A stretch of DNA of 64,000 bases from JAADJA01 sp963840975 (GCA_963840975.1 CAWJBC010000009.1:150168-214167), one strand, 5' to 3'. Counted from the stretch's first letter, positions 16,772 to 26,610 are shown. The notes: a model not told the origin generated them from the letters alone. Program-made: numbers and translations.

Positions 16772-19700
16772 ATGCCTGAATTCACACATCTCCATGTCCA
16801 CACACAGTACTCCATACTGGATGGTGCTGCCAATATTGAAACTATAATCAAAAAGACAAAGGAGGCAGGGATGAAGGCGCTCGCGATAACTGATCATGGT
16901 AATATGTTTGGAGTTATTAAGTTTTGTAATGAAGCGAAAAAGCAGGGCATAAAACCGATCATTGGGTGCGAGGTATATGTTGCAAGAGAAGGAAGAACAA
17001 TAAAAGAAAAGACACGGGGTAAGCATTATCACCATTTGATTTTGCTTGCAAAAAATCTGACCGGATACCACAACCTTTCAAAACTGATTTCTTTGGGTTA
17101 CCTCGAAGGGTTTTATTATAAACCCAGAGTTGACAAAGAAATACTCGAAAAATACAATGAAGGGATAATTGCATCGTCTGCCTGCCTGGGTGGCGAAGTC
17201 CCGCAGGCTTTTCTGACCCATGGCGAAGAAAAGGCGCAGGAAGCCATTGATTGGTTTAAGCAAGTTTATAAGGACGATTTTTACCTTGAATTACAAAACC
17301 ATGGACTTGCCGAGCAAAAAACGGTGAATATTGCTCTGAGGAAACTTGCAGATAAGAACGGAATCAAAGTAATAGCAACCAATGATGTCCATTACGTGAA
17401 TAAGGAAGATTTCAGCGCCCATGATATACTTGTCAGGCTGAATACCGGGACAGATATTAATGATGTTAAGGAAAGTCTCAAATATACCGGGGAGGAATTT
17501 CTCAAAACGCCGGAGGAAATGGCTGAACTCTTCCCGGATGTTCCCGAAGCCATTGCAAACACTCAGGAAATCGTAGATAAAATTGAAGATTACAGCATTT
17601 TCTGCAAAGTTATCCTTCCAATGTTTCCGCTGCCAGACGGTTTTGAATCGGAAGACGAATATCTCCGACATTTAACTTACGAAGGCGCTAAAAATGTTTA
17701 TCCGGAAATTACCGGTGAAATCAGGGAGCGGCTCGACTTTGAACTTGGGGTAATTAAAAATATGGAATTCCCGGGCTATTTTCTCATTGTTCAGGATTTC
17801 ATCAACAAGGCACGTGAAATGGATGTAACTGTGGGTCCCGGAAGAGGTTCTGCGGCAGGTTCTGCCGTCGCTTTCTGCACAGGAATTACGTCAATTGATC
17901 CGATAAAGTACAATTTGATTTTCGAACGCTTCCTCAACCCTGATAGGGTTAATATGCCCGATATTGATGTTGACTTTGATGACGAGGGAAGGGAAAAAGT
18001 TCTGGAATATGTTGTTAATAAGTACGGTAAGAATCGCGTTGCACAAATTGTTACTTTCGGGACGATGGCAGCCAAACTGGCAATCAGGGATGTGGCCAGG
18101 GTGTTGAAACTTCCCCTGCCCGATGCCGACCGGTTGGCAAAACTTGTTCCGGATAAACCCGGAATTACATTAAAGAAAGCTTACCAGGAGGTTCCGGAGT
18201 TAGGACAAATAAAAAAACACGGTGAAGAGTTGGAACGAAAAACCCTTCAGTTTGCTGAAACGCTTGAAGGGTCAGCCCGGCACACCGGCACTCACGCTTG
18301 TGGTGTGATCATCGGGAGAGATGATCTTATCAATTATCTTCCACTTGCTACGGCTAAAGACTCAAAATTGATGGTTACCCAATACGAGGGAAAACTTGTT
18401 GAATCGGTGGGTATGTTGAAAATGGACTTTTTGGGGCTTAAAACTTTATCCATTGTCAATGATGCTATAAAAAATATCAAAAGAAGACATGGGGTTAAAA
18501 TCAACATTGATAAAATCCCATTGGACGACAAAAAAACCTACGAGCTTTACCAGCGTGGCGATACCATAGGGACATTCCAGTTTGAATCGGAAGGGATGCG
18601 CAGTTACCTGAAGGAACTCAAGCCCACCAACCTCGAAGATTTGATTGCCATGAACGCCCTTTACCGTCCGGGTCCAATGGAGTTTATCCCTACTTATATC
18701 CGCCGGAAACATAAGAAAGAAAAGGTGGTTTACCCTCATCCTTTGATTGAAGAAATTCTTAAACCTACATTTGGCATCATGGTTTATCAGGAACAGATCA
18801 TGCAGGTGGCACGGGTGATGGGTGGTTTTACACTGAGCAAAGCCGACGAACTGCGCAAAGCAATGGGAAAGAAGGACATGACGGTAATGGAGAAGCAAAT
18901 TGCTTTGTTTGTCGAAGGGGCTGCCCAAAAGGGGATTGATGAAAAAATGGCTCAGGAGGTTTTCCATACCATGATGGAATTCGCCAAGTATGGTTTTAAT
19001 CGCTCTCACTCAGCAGCTTATTCTCTTATCGCCTATCAAACAGCTTATCTCAAGGCGCACTATCCTGCTGAATACATGGCTGCCGTCCTTACGCATAACC
19101 TAAGCGACATTAAAAAAATCACATTTTTTATTGATGAATGCAGACGGCAAAATATACAGGTTATGGGACCGGATGTAAATGAGAGTCATCTGAATTTTAT
19201 GGTTAATGAAAAAGGAGAAATCAGGTTCGGATTGGCTGGAATTAAAAACGTTGGCGAAAACGCAGCATTAAGCATCATTGAAGAACGGGATAAAACCGGA
19301 CCCTATCACTCTATCTTTAACTTCACCAAAAGGGTTAACCTCAAATCGGTGAATAAAAGAAGCATGGAGTCGCTGGCTATGGCAGGAGCTTTTGATGGGT
19401 TTTACGATACCCATCGTGCACAGTATTTTTACAGAGAAAACTCAGAAGACAACATTTTCCTGGAAAAAATTGTGAAACATGCCAGCGATTTTCAAACCCA
19501 GCAAAATGCTGCACAAGTGAGCCTTTTTGGCGATATGGCTGAGATTGAAGTTAAAGAACCCGAACTTCCGAAATGTGCTCCCTGGACCAAACTCGAACAA
19601 CTTAAAAATGAAAAAGATGTTACAGGATTTTACATGTCGGGGCATCCGCTTGAAGATTTCAAAATTGAGATGGACCAATTTTGCAATGTGAAAATCAACG

Positions 19701-20248
19701 AAATCAAAACCAACCGGGAACAATATAAAAACAGACCCGTTAACTTTGCCGGGATACTGACTGAAGTTAACCACCGCACTTCTAAAACCGGAAACCCCTT
19801 TGCTACCTTTACCATCGAAGATTTCACCGACTTTGATCAGTATATCCTTTTCTCTGAAGACTATTTAAAAATGAAACACTTTCTGGTGGAAGGATCATCA
19901 CTTTTCGTCAGGGCACAGGTGCAACCGAGAAACAATAAAAACCGTGATCAGTACGAGGTAAGAATTTCAAGTATGGTGCTGTTGTCTGAGGTTCTTGAAA
20001 AATTTGCATCACAAATCCAGGTACAAATTCCACTTTCATTTATTACTGCCAAACTTGTTGATGATATAAATAATTTAATAAGGCAAAATTCAGGAAATTG
20101 CAATTTAAAATTCGAGATCGTGGATGAAGAAAAAAAAATTAACATTTTAATGCCTGCACCCAAACAAAAGGTTTCAGCTTCTGATTTTGCCAAAGAACTC
20201 ATTAAGTACCCTGAAATAAAGTTTAGTTTTCCGACAGGAAACAGATAG
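16772..20248 (+). CDS. dnaE: DNA polymerase III alpha subunit
   Basis: This is the replicative polymerase. The N-terminal PHP domain starts FTHLHVHTQYSILDGAANI and contains ALAITDHGNMFGVIKF and IIGCEVYVA. The polymerase core has VGPGRGSAAGSAVAF and the catalytic acidic motif PDIDVDFDDEGREKV near residue 395, with later AKYGFNRSHSAAYSLIAYQTAYLKAHYP. Helix-hairpin-helix and OB domains fill the C-terminus (VNFAGILTEVNHRTSKTG). At 1158 aa it matches DnaE1 of Bacteroidetes. The ATG at 16772 directly precedes the conserved PHP start. Confidence 0.98.
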   Translation: MPEFTHLHVHTQYSILDGAANIETIIKKTKEAGMKALAITDHGNMFGVIKFCNEAKKQGIKPIIGCEVYVAREGRTIKEKTRGKHYHHLILLAKNLTGYHNLSKLISLGYLEGFYYKPRVDKEILEKYNEGIIASSACLGGEVPQAFLTHGEEKAQEAIDWFKQVYKDDFYLELQNHGLAEQKTVNIALRKLADKNGIKVIATNDVHYVNKEDFSAHDILVRLNTGTDINDVKESLKYTGEEFLKTPEEMAELFPDVPEAIANTQEIVDKIEDYSIFCKVILPMFPLPDGFESEDEYLRHLTYEGAKNVYPEITGEIRERLDFELGVIKNMEFPGYFLIVQDFINKAREMDVTVGPGRGSAAGSAVAFCTGITSIDPIKYNLIFERFLNPDRVNMPDIDVDFDDEGREKVLEYVVNKYGKNRVAQIVTFGTMAAKLAIRDVARVLKLPLPDADRLAKLVPDKPGITLKKAYQEVPELGQIKKHGEELERKTLQFAETLEGSARHTGTHACGVIIGRDDLINYLPLATAKDSKLMVTQYEGKLVESVGMLKMDFLGLKTLSIVNDAIKNIKRRHGVKINIDKIPLDDKKTYELYQRGDTIGTFQFESEGMRSYLKELKPTNLEDLIAMNALYRPGPMEFIPTYIRRKHKKEKVVYPHPLIEEILKPTFGIMVYQEQIMQVARVMGGFTLSKADELRKAMGKKDMTVMEKQIALFVEGAAQKGIDEKMAQEVFHTMMEFAKYGFNRSHSAAYSLIAYQTAYLKAHYPAEYMAAVLTHNLSDIKKITFFIDECRRQNIQVMGPDVNESHLNFMVNEKGEIRFGLAGIKNVGENAALSIIEERDKTGPYHSIFNFTKRVNLKSVNKRSMESLAMAGAFDGFYDTHRAQYFYRENSEDNIFLEKIVKHASDFQTQQNAAQVSLFGDMAEIEVKEPELPKCAPWTKLEQLKNEKDVTGFYMSGHPLEDFKIEMDQFCNVKINEIKTNREQYKNRPVNFAGILTEVNHRTSKTGNPFATFTIEDFTDFDQYILFSEDYLKMKHFLVEGSSLFVRAQVQPRNNKNRDQYEVRISSMVLLSEVLEKFASQIQVQIPLSFITAKLVDDINNLIRQNSGNCNLKFEIVDEEKKINILMPAPKQKVSASDFAKELIKYPEIKFSFPTGNR

Positions 20249-20367
20249 TTCTGAACACTTATTGTGTGATCAAGTTTAATTTGCACATTTCTTAGATCAT
20301 ATTTGAACCCTTCAAAACTTATTTTTTTAAAATCCGTTACAATTTACTATTGCTTTAAAAAAAAATA

Positions 20368-20375
20368 TATTTTTG
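20368..20375 (+). promoter_or_regulatory. Probable trxA promoter (-7 box)
   Basis: TATTTTTG matches the Bacteroidetes -7 consensus TAnnTTTG and lies 33 bases before the trxA ATG. A TTG at 20350-20352 could be the -33 element, but the spacer of 15 is shorter than the usual 17-23. Confidence 0.4.
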
Positions 20376-20408
20376 GCATTCAATATCATAACATTAAAAC
20401 ATATTAAA

Positions 20409-20726
20409 ATGGCTTTAGAAATAACTGATAGTAATTTTGACGAGATTGTAATGAAATCGGACAAACCGGTGATTGTTGATTTTTGGGCAGAATGGTGCGG
20501 TCCGTGTCGCATGGTTGGCCCAATTGTTCAGGAAATCGGTCAGGATTACGAAGGGAAATGCGTTGTAGGAAAAGTGGATGTTGATAGCAATCCGGGCGTT
20601 TCCGTTAAATTCGGAATACGAAATATTCCAACCCTGTTGTTCTTTAAAAACGGACAGATTGTTGACAAACAAGTTGGCGCCGTTCCAAAGCAGATCATTG
20701 TTAACAAGCTGGAAGCACTGCTGTAG
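20409..20726 (+). CDS. trxA: Thioredoxin
   Basis: This is a single-domain cytoplasmic thioredoxin of 105 residues with the canonical active site WAEWCGPCRMV (C30, C33), the cis-proline loop RNIPTLLFFKNGQ and a C-terminal helix. I chose the ATG at 20409; the open frame extends 12 codons upstream from a TTG without family similarity. It is probably monocistronic. Confidence 0.97.
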   Translation: MALEITDSNFDEIVMKSDKPVIVDFWAEWCGPCRMVGPIVQEIGQDYEGKCVVGKVDVDSNPGVSVKFGIRNIPTLLFFKNGQIVDKQVGAVPKQIIVNKLEALL

Positions 20727-20746
20727 TTCAAGGTTTGAGGTTCATC
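20726..20746. repeat. Degenerate heptad array, GAAC family, copy B (inverted)
   Basis: Three heptads GTTCAAG, GTTTGAG and GTTCATC start at the last base of the trxA stop codon. Their reverse complement (GATGAAC, CTCAAAC, CTTGAAC) closely matches the array in front of dnaE at 16736-16764. Confidence 0.5.
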
Positions 20747-20913
20747 TCGCGGAACGCAAGACAGGGTTTTGGTTTAAAAATTCTGTTTTAAACATGTTTT
20801 TGATTGAGGGTCAACCTCCGAAGATATAACGCAAATATTTGATCGGCAAACTAACTTTAACAAGAGGGAAATATTAATGTACCCCCCTACTCCAATCAAC
20901 CTGTTCCACTTTA

Positions 20914-20983
20914 CATCTCCAATATCTAAAATCTAATGTTTAATCTCTAATTTCTCATCTCTAACATCAAATTCCTCTCTCCA
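20914..20983. repeat. Degenerate heptad array, AATATCT family, copy A
   Basis: Ten consecutive 7-base units stand in perfect register, with consensus close to AATNTCT: CATCTCC, AATATCT, AAAATCT, AATGTTT, AATCTCT, AATTTCT, CATCTCT, AACATCA, AATTCCT, CTCTCCA. The array abuts the TTG start of the DUF58 gene. The reverse-complement version occurs at 56846-56887. Confidence 0.65.
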
Positions 20984-20984
20984 C

Positions 20985-21920
20985 TTGGAACACACCATCG
21001 AACATAACAGGATACAGCAGTTTGGCAATCTTGAATTCCTTGCCCGGCAGGTTGTTGAAGGATTTATTGTCGGCTTGCACAAATCTCCTTTTCATGGCTT
21101 TTCGGTTGAATTTGCGGAGCACCGCTTATACAACACCGGTGAATCCATCAAACATGTTGACTGGAAACTTTTTGGTCGCACGGATAAGCTGTTCGTCAAG
21201 CGCTATGAAGAGGAAACCAATCTTCGGTGTCAATTGATTCTCGACATATCTTCATCCATGTATTTTCCGGTAATGGAAAAAATATCCCTTACTAACCCCA
21301 ACAAAATTACGTTTGCGGTTCATGCTGCTGCTGCTCTGATTTACCTTTTCAAAAAACAGCGTGATGCTTTTGGAATGAGCCTGTTCAGCGATTCGATTGA
21401 ACTTCATACTCCCTGTAAATCCAGCTCAGTTCATCAAAAGTTCCTTTACAATGCCCTTGAAAAACTGCTCACACCATTACCTGTAAATGCCTACAGAAAA
21501 ACCGCAACTACTAAATCACTGCACGAAATCTCAGAAAAAATTCACAAACGCTCGCTGGTCATCATTTTCAGCGATATGCTCGAAAACTCATCATCATCGG
21601 AGGAATTATTTTCCGCCCTCCAGCACCTGAAACATAACAAACATGAGGTAATCCTTTTTCATGTTGTAGACAAAGCCAAAGAAATAGACTTCATGTTTGA
21701 TAACCGTCCCTATAAATTCATTGACCTTGAAAAAGGTGATGAACTAAAAATAACTCCAAATGAGGTGAAAGAGTTATATACAAAAAGGATAACCGAATAT
21801 AAAAACGAATTAAAACTGCGGTGTGGTCAATATCGGATTGAATTCATCGAGGCGGATATCAACCAGGGTTTCGAACAAATCCTCCTTCCCTACTTGCTCA
21901 AAAGGGTCAAGCTTTTATAA
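20985..21920 (+). CDS. DUF58-domain protein (von Willebrand A-like fold)
   Basis: The protein (311 aa) carries the DUF58 signature in FSVEFAEHRLYNTGESIKHVDW and RTDKLFVKRYEEETNLRC (residues 40-75). It then has a vWA-like region with the metal-site motif LILDISSSMYFP and a later IFSDML. DUF58 proteins are usually encoded with MoxR-type AAA ATPases and are thought to act in envelope or chaperone functions; no MoxR gene is in view here. There is no suitable ATG, so the start is the TTG at 20985, which lies directly after a heptad repeat array. The cdaA gene follows 99 bases later on the same strand. Confidence 0.88.
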   Translation: MEHTIEHNRIQQFGNLEFLARQVVEGFIVGLHKSPFHGFSVEFAEHRLYNTGESIKHVDWKLFGRTDKLFVKRYEEETNLRCQLILDISSSMYFPVMEKISLTNPNKITFAVHAAAALIYLFKKQRDAFGMSLFSDSIELHTPCKSSSVHQKFLYNALEKLLTPLPVNAYRKTATTKSLHEISEKIHKRSLVIIFSDMLENSSSSEELFSALQHLKHNKHEVILFHVVDKAKEIDFMFDNRPYKFIDLEKGDELKITPNEVKELYTKRITEYKNELKLRCGQYRIEFIEADINQGFEQILLPYLLKRVKLL

Positions 21921-22019
21921 ATCCACTACATTTTCCGGGCTTAATGTTTTTGAAAATTGTTCCATTTTCAGAAGGAAAGATTTTTTACTTTTGTCCATTA
22001 TCAAATAATTAGTCGCTGA

Positions 22020-22799
22020 ATGCTTGCACTTATTGAATTTAGATGGATTGACATTGTTGACATTGTTTTGGTGGCTGTCCTCCTCTTCGAACTCTATAAC
22101 CTCCTGAAAGGAACAGTTGCAATCAATATTTTCTTTGGCATCGTAGCCTTTTATTTTCTCTGGAAACTCGTAAACGCCTTTGAAATGAAGCTGCTTGGCG
22201 AAATATTCGGGGCATTCGTGAGTGTAGGATTCATTGCGCTTATTGTTGTTTTTCAACCGGAGATCAGAAAATTTTTATTGCTTTTGGGAACACAGGGCTT
22301 CATCAATAAAAAAAGGAAACGCTTTCTCTTTTGGCGAATTGATATGCGTGAACCTGGAAATCAACTCGATGTTGACAAAGTGATCATGGCATGTCGCAAC
22401 ATGGCTGAACAAAAAACCGGTGCATTGATTATCATTGCAAAAGTGAGCGGACTCGAACAATACGTTGAAACCGGTGAACGAATTGATTCCAATGTTTCGG
22501 AATTGCTGATCGAAAATATTTTCTTCAAAAACAGCCCTCTTCACGATGGTGCATTAATTATCCATCAAAACAAAATGGTAGCTGCCAAATGTATTCTTCC
22601 CGTATCAGGAAATCAGAAAATACCTGCAAGTTATGGGCTCCGGCACAGGGCAGCGGTTGGATTGACTGAACAATCAGACGCGCTGGCTATCATCGTATCG
22701 GAAGAAACCGGACTGATTTCATATTCAAAAGACGGAAAACTCCAAACCAAAGTCAAACCCACTCAACTAAAATCTTATCTAACCGAAGACCTAAGTTAA
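22020..22799 (+). CDS. cdaA: Diadenylate cyclase (c-di-AMP synthase)
   Basis: Three transmembrane helices occupy residues 8-85 (IVDIVLVAVLLFELYNLL, AINIFFGIVAFYFLWKLV, GFIALIVVFQPEIRKF). The cytoplasmic DAC domain follows, with the DGA motif in LHDGALIIHQNKMVAA and the RHR motif in YGLRHRAAVGLTEQSDA. It condenses two ATP into c-di-AMP. Firmicutes pair cdaA with the YbbR gene cdaR; here a YbbR-domain gene is present 11 kb away (33446-34438) on the other strand. Start and length (259 aa) are normal. Confidence 0.95.
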   Translation: MLALIEFRWIDIVDIVLVAVLLFELYNLLKGTVAINIFFGIVAFYFLWKLVNAFEMKLLGEIFGAFVSVGFIALIVVFQPEIRKFLLLLGTQGFINKKRKRFLFWRIDMREPGNQLDVDKVIMACRNMAEQKTGALIIIAKVSGLEQYVETGERIDSNVSELLIENIFFKNSPLHDGALIIHQNKMVAAKCILPVSGNQKIPASYGLRHRAAVGLTEQSDALAIIVSEETGLISYSKDGKLQTKVKPTQLKSYLTEDLS

Positions 22800-22826
22800 A
22801 ATATTGGGTCCACAAAAAATGGAAAA

Positions 22827-22904
22827 TGCCACTAACACAAGAAGTCACTAAAACACATAAAACATTAATAGTCTTCCCCTTAACTTTGGTGTGATTTGGT
22901 GGCA
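22827..22904. repeat. Imperfect inverted-repeat element with TGCCAC ends
   Basis: The left end TGCCACTAACAC and right end GTGATTTGGTGGCA (reverse complement TGCCACCAAATCAC) define a 78-base element in the 410-base gap between cdaA and purB. Inside are further related words (GTCACTAAAACAC). A similar left end, TGCCACGAAG, opens the element at 26472. It looks like a small MITE-like or dispersed intergenic repeat. The remainder of the gap is AT-rich with a purB promoter at its end. Confidence 0.45.
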
Positions 22905-23181
22905 ATAAAATTACTTTTTGTGCCGGACTCAATATTGACATTTTAAATTAAGGTATAAGTTCGGGAATTTATTAATCGGCATTAAACTGATAACAATTTT
23001 AAATAAACCTGAAAATTGTTATAAAAAATAAAATACCTTTGATAATTTATTAAATTGTTTACACATGACGAATAACCGGGAATTGTCCTTATAGCATAAG
23101 CTGGACAGGAAATATTGAATCCGATTTTCGTTCAGGTTGTAGTTAAATGTAAATAATATAATTTTGGTATTAATAATTTTC

Positions 23182-23189
23182 TATTTTTG
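23182..23189 (+). promoter_or_regulatory. Probable purB promoter (-7 box)
   Basis: TATTTTTG matches TAnnTTTG and stands 20 bases before the chosen purB ATG, implying a very short leader. A TTTTG at 23162-23166 could serve as -33 element but with a short spacer of 15. Confidence 0.35.
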
Positions 23190-23209
23190 AATTGTTAAAA
23201 CCTGATACG

Positions 23210-24565
23210 ATGGAAGTAAATACAGTAAATGCGATCTCTCCAATTGATGGAAGATACAGGAAATATGTCGAGGGTCTTTCGTACTATTTTTCGGAAGCAG
23301 CGCTCATCAATTACCGGGTATTTGTCGAAATAGAATATTTCATCGCCCTGGTAAAACTTGATTTACCCGAATTGAAAGACTTTGACAAAACAAGGATTGA
23401 CGAACTTAGAGCCATTTGCCGCGACTTTACATTTGAAGATGCGGAAAAAGTTAAGGCTATTGAACAGATCACCAATCATGATGTGAAAGCTGTAGAATAT
23501 TACCTGAAAAAAGAGTTCGAAAAACGAGGGTTATCAAAGTTTAAGGAATTCCTGCATTTTGGGCTTACCTCTCAGGATATTAACAATACGGCTCAACCCT
23601 ATGCCCTCCAACTGGCTTGCAACGACAGCATTTTCCCTCAATTAAATAAAGTAGTTAACAAACTTACAACCCTGTCGAAAGAATGGAAAAACGTATCCAT
23701 GTTAGCCCGAACTCACGGGCAACCTGCATCACCGACAAAACTCGGCAAAGAAATTTATGTATTTGCTGACAGGTTAAAACAACAGATTAAATTGCTGAAC
23801 GCATTGCCTTTTACAGGAAAATTCGGTGGCGCTACGGGGAATTTCAATGCACACTACGTTGCCTATCCTGATATTAACTGGCATGAATTTGCCAACAGTT
23901 TTTTGAAAGAAATCGGGCTGACCCGCCAAAAGGTGACCACCCAGATAGAGCATTATGATTTTCTTGCTGCATTTATGGACAATATGAAAAGGATCAATAC
24001 CATTCTTATTGATCTGAACCGTGATGTCTGGACTTACATTTCGTTGGAATATTTTAAGCAGACAATAAAGGAAGGGGAAGTCGGCTCATCAACCATGCCG
24101 CACAAAGTGAACCCGATTGACTTTGAAAATTCGGAAGGTAACCTCGGATTTGCAAACGCAATGTTTGAACATCTTTCAGCCAAACTTCCCGTTTCGCGCC
24201 TGCAACGCGATTTAACGGATTCTACCGTTGCCCGCAATCTCGGACTTCCATTTGCACACTCACTGCTGGCTTATAAAATGCTGATGAAAGGGTTGAATAA
24301 TCTCTTGCTGAACAAAGAAAAAATAGATCATGACCTGGAAAATAACTGGGCTGTGATTTCCGAAGCCATACAAACCATACTGCGGCGCGAAGGATATCCC
24401 AAACCTTATGAAAAGCTGAAAGAACTTACCCGGTCGAATGATAAGATTGATGAAAAAACCATCAAGCAATTTGTAAAGTCTCTGAAGGTAAGCGAGTCCG
24501 TTCGGAAGGAATTATTGCAGATCACACCTTTTAATTATACCGGCAACACAGCATTTAACGGATAG
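23210..24565 (+). CDS. purB: Adenylosuccinate lyase
   Basis: The enzyme acts twice in purine synthesis, splitting fumarate from SAICAR and from adenylosuccinate. The start MEVNTVNAISPIDGRYRKYVEGLSYYFSE matches the long PurB class. Other motifs are HFGLTSQDINNTA, ARTHGQPASPTKLGKE and the lyase signature SSTMPHKVNPIDFENSEGNLG. I chose the ATG at 23210; an in-frame TTG at 23192 adds six residues. The ABC transporter gene follows after 11 bases. Confidence 0.97.
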   Translation: MEVNTVNAISPIDGRYRKYVEGLSYYFSEAALINYRVFVEIEYFIALVKLDLPELKDFDKTRIDELRAICRDFTFEDAEKVKAIEQITNHDVKAVEYYLKKEFEKRGLSKFKEFLHFGLTSQDINNTAQPYALQLACNDSIFPQLNKVVNKLTTLSKEWKNVSMLARTHGQPASPTKLGKEIYVFADRLKQQIKLLNALPFTGKFGGATGNFNAHYVAYPDINWHEFANSFLKEIGLTRQKVTTQIEHYDFLAAFMDNMKRINTILIDLNRDVWTYISLEYFKQTIKEGEVGSSTMPHKVNPIDFENSEGNLGFANAMFEHLSAKLPVSRLQRDLTDSTVARNLGLPFAHSLLAYKMLMKGLNNLLLNKEKIDHDLENNWAVISEAIQTILRREGYPKPYEKLKELTRSNDKIDEKTIKQFVKSLKVSESVRKELLQITPFNYTGNTAFNG

Positions 24566-24576
24566 TAAGAGCAATA

Positions 24577-26410
24577 ATGTTTAAAAAGTACCTGCGTGTT
24601 CTTTCCTACGTAAAACCATTTTGGTTTCAGGCACTACTGAATGTGATATTCAACCTCCTCGTAATTGTATTCTCTTTGGTTTCATTTGTCATGCTGATTC
24701 CATTCCTGAACCTTCTTTTTGGTATCGAAAAACTGGTCGAAACGAAACCTGGAATTTCAATCAGTCCGGAAGCCATTCTTGATTACCTCAATTACTACAT
24801 CAGCCAGATCATTATAAATAAAGGTAAAATAGATGCCCTCATTTACATTTGTCTCTTCCTGCTGACAACTTTTTTCCTCAGAAACCTGTTCAGATTTTTA
24901 GCCATGTATAATCTTGCCACCGTAAGGATTGGAGCAGTTGAAACAATCAGGAACGAAACCTACCGGAAACTTACGATACTTCCCCTCTCCTTTTATACCG
25001 GCAATAAAAAAGGCGACATTATCGCAAGGATCACAACCGATGTTCAGGAAGTGGACTATTCCATTATGAATTACCTTGAAATGATCGCACGTGATCCCAT
25101 CACTATTCTCACTTATGTGATCACCCTGTTTTTCATGAGCCCCCAACTTACCCTTTTCGTGGTTATCCTGCTTCCCATCACCGGATATATCATCGGGAGG
25201 ATAGGGCGTACATTACGGAAGGAGTCAAAAATCGGGATGGCAAGGTTTGCAGGACTTCTGTCAATCATCGAGGAAACCATTTCAGGATTAAGAATCATCA
25301 AAGCTTTTACAGCCATTAATTTTTCAAACGAACGCTTTCAGCGGTTAAATAAGGAATATTCAAAGCTCAATTTAAAAATATACCGAACCCGCGATCTTTC
25401 ATCTCCATTAAGTGAATTCCTTTCGTCAGTGGTTATCATCATGGTGCTTTGGTTTGGAGGAAGACTTGTATTGGGCGAAAATCCAACCATTACTGCTGCA
25501 ATTTTTATTACCTATATCGTAATTTTTTCTCAAATTATTCCCCCGGCTAAAACTTTCGCCCAGGGATTTTACAGTATGCAGAAAGGAATTGCCTCTGCCG
25601 AAAGAATTTTTGAAATACTCGATGCAGATGAAGTGATTGAGGAAAAAGCCAATCCTTTGCGGATATATGCATTTAAGGATGCTATCGAATACAAAAATGT
25701 TTCCTTTAAATACAAAAATGAATTTGTTCTGAAAAATATTGATTGCCGGATTGGCAAGGGAAGGATCATTGCACTTGTAGGACAGTCAGGCAGCGGAAAG
25801 TCTACATTGGCTGACCTCATCCCCCGTTTTTACGATGCCACACTTGGTGAAATCCAAATTGACGGAATTCCGATCAGGGACTACCGGATTGATGATATCC
25901 GCAGCCTCACGGGGCTTGTTACCCAGGAACCTATTTTATTCAATGATACGGTTTTCAACAATATTGCTTTTGGGAAAAGTGATGTAACCGAAGAAGATGT
26001 GGTGAACGCGGCAAAGGTCGCGAACGCCCACGAATTCATCGAAAAAATGGAAGAAGGGTATCAATCCAACATTGGCGACCGGGGATCAAAACTTTCGGGA
26101 GGACAACGCCAGCGGCTAAGCATAGCAAGGGCTGTTCTGCAGGAATCCGCCTATCCTTATTTTGGACGAAGCCACCTCCTCACTTGATACCGAATCTGAG
26201 CGACTCGTTCAGGATGCACTGTCCAAAGTGATGTCGAACAGGACATCCATTGTAATTGCCCATCGCCTGTCAACCATCATTTATGCCGATGAGATCATCG
26301 TTCTCCAAAGCGGAGAAATCGTTGAACGGGGAACACACGCTGAACTCCTTGAGATAAAAGGAGTTTATAAAAAGCTTTATGACTTGCAGGCGTTTGAATC
26401 CAATTCTTAA
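24577..26410 (+). CDS. MsbA-type ABC exporter (lipid/multidrug), frameshifted near the Walker B motif
   Basis: This is a half-transporter with an N-terminal six-helix membrane domain (residues 1-320) and a C-terminal ATPase. Visible are Walker A in LVGQSGSGKSTLADL, the Q-loop LVTQEPILFND, signature LSGGQRQRLSIARA, Walker B LILDEATSSLD and H-loop VIAHRLSTI. The frame is broken between signature and Walker B: one extra G in the pair at 26142-26143 shifts the reading frame, and removing it restores AVLQNPPILILDEATSSLD exactly. The second part (26162-26410) is otherwise perfect. The full protein would be about 610 aa, close to MsbA and related lipid flippases. Because the rest of the gene is intact, a sequencing error or very recent mutation is likely. 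It lies 11 bases after purB. Confidence 0.9.
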
Positions 26411-26471
26411 TCGTGAAATAGACATTTGTAATTAAATTATTAGTAAGGCGAATCAAGAGTTAAAAGATTAA

Positions 26472-26610
26472 TGCCACGAAGTCTCTAAGACACTAAGAAT
26501 CAATAAATTCTTTTAAGAAGTACAATGTTTTCTTTGTGTAACTTTTGCCATAGGCATCCCTATGGGAGAGTCTTTCTGGCTTTTGCCAAAGGCATTCCTT
26601 TGGAGGTGGC
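26472..26610. repeat. Composite intergenic repeat with twin compensated hairpins
   Basis: The element opens with TGCCACGAAGTCTCTAAGAC and ends GGAGGTGGC. Inside are two tandem copies, 38 bases apart, of TTTTGCC-hairpin units: CCATAGG-CATC-CCTATGG (26548-26565) and CCAAAGG-CATT-CCTTTGG (26586-26603). The central base pair of the stem differs between copies (T-A against A-T) with both sides changed, so pairing is kept. This is the behaviour of REP-type palindromes. It occupies part of the 576-base gap between the ABC exporter and the DUF5606 gene. Confidence 0.65.
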
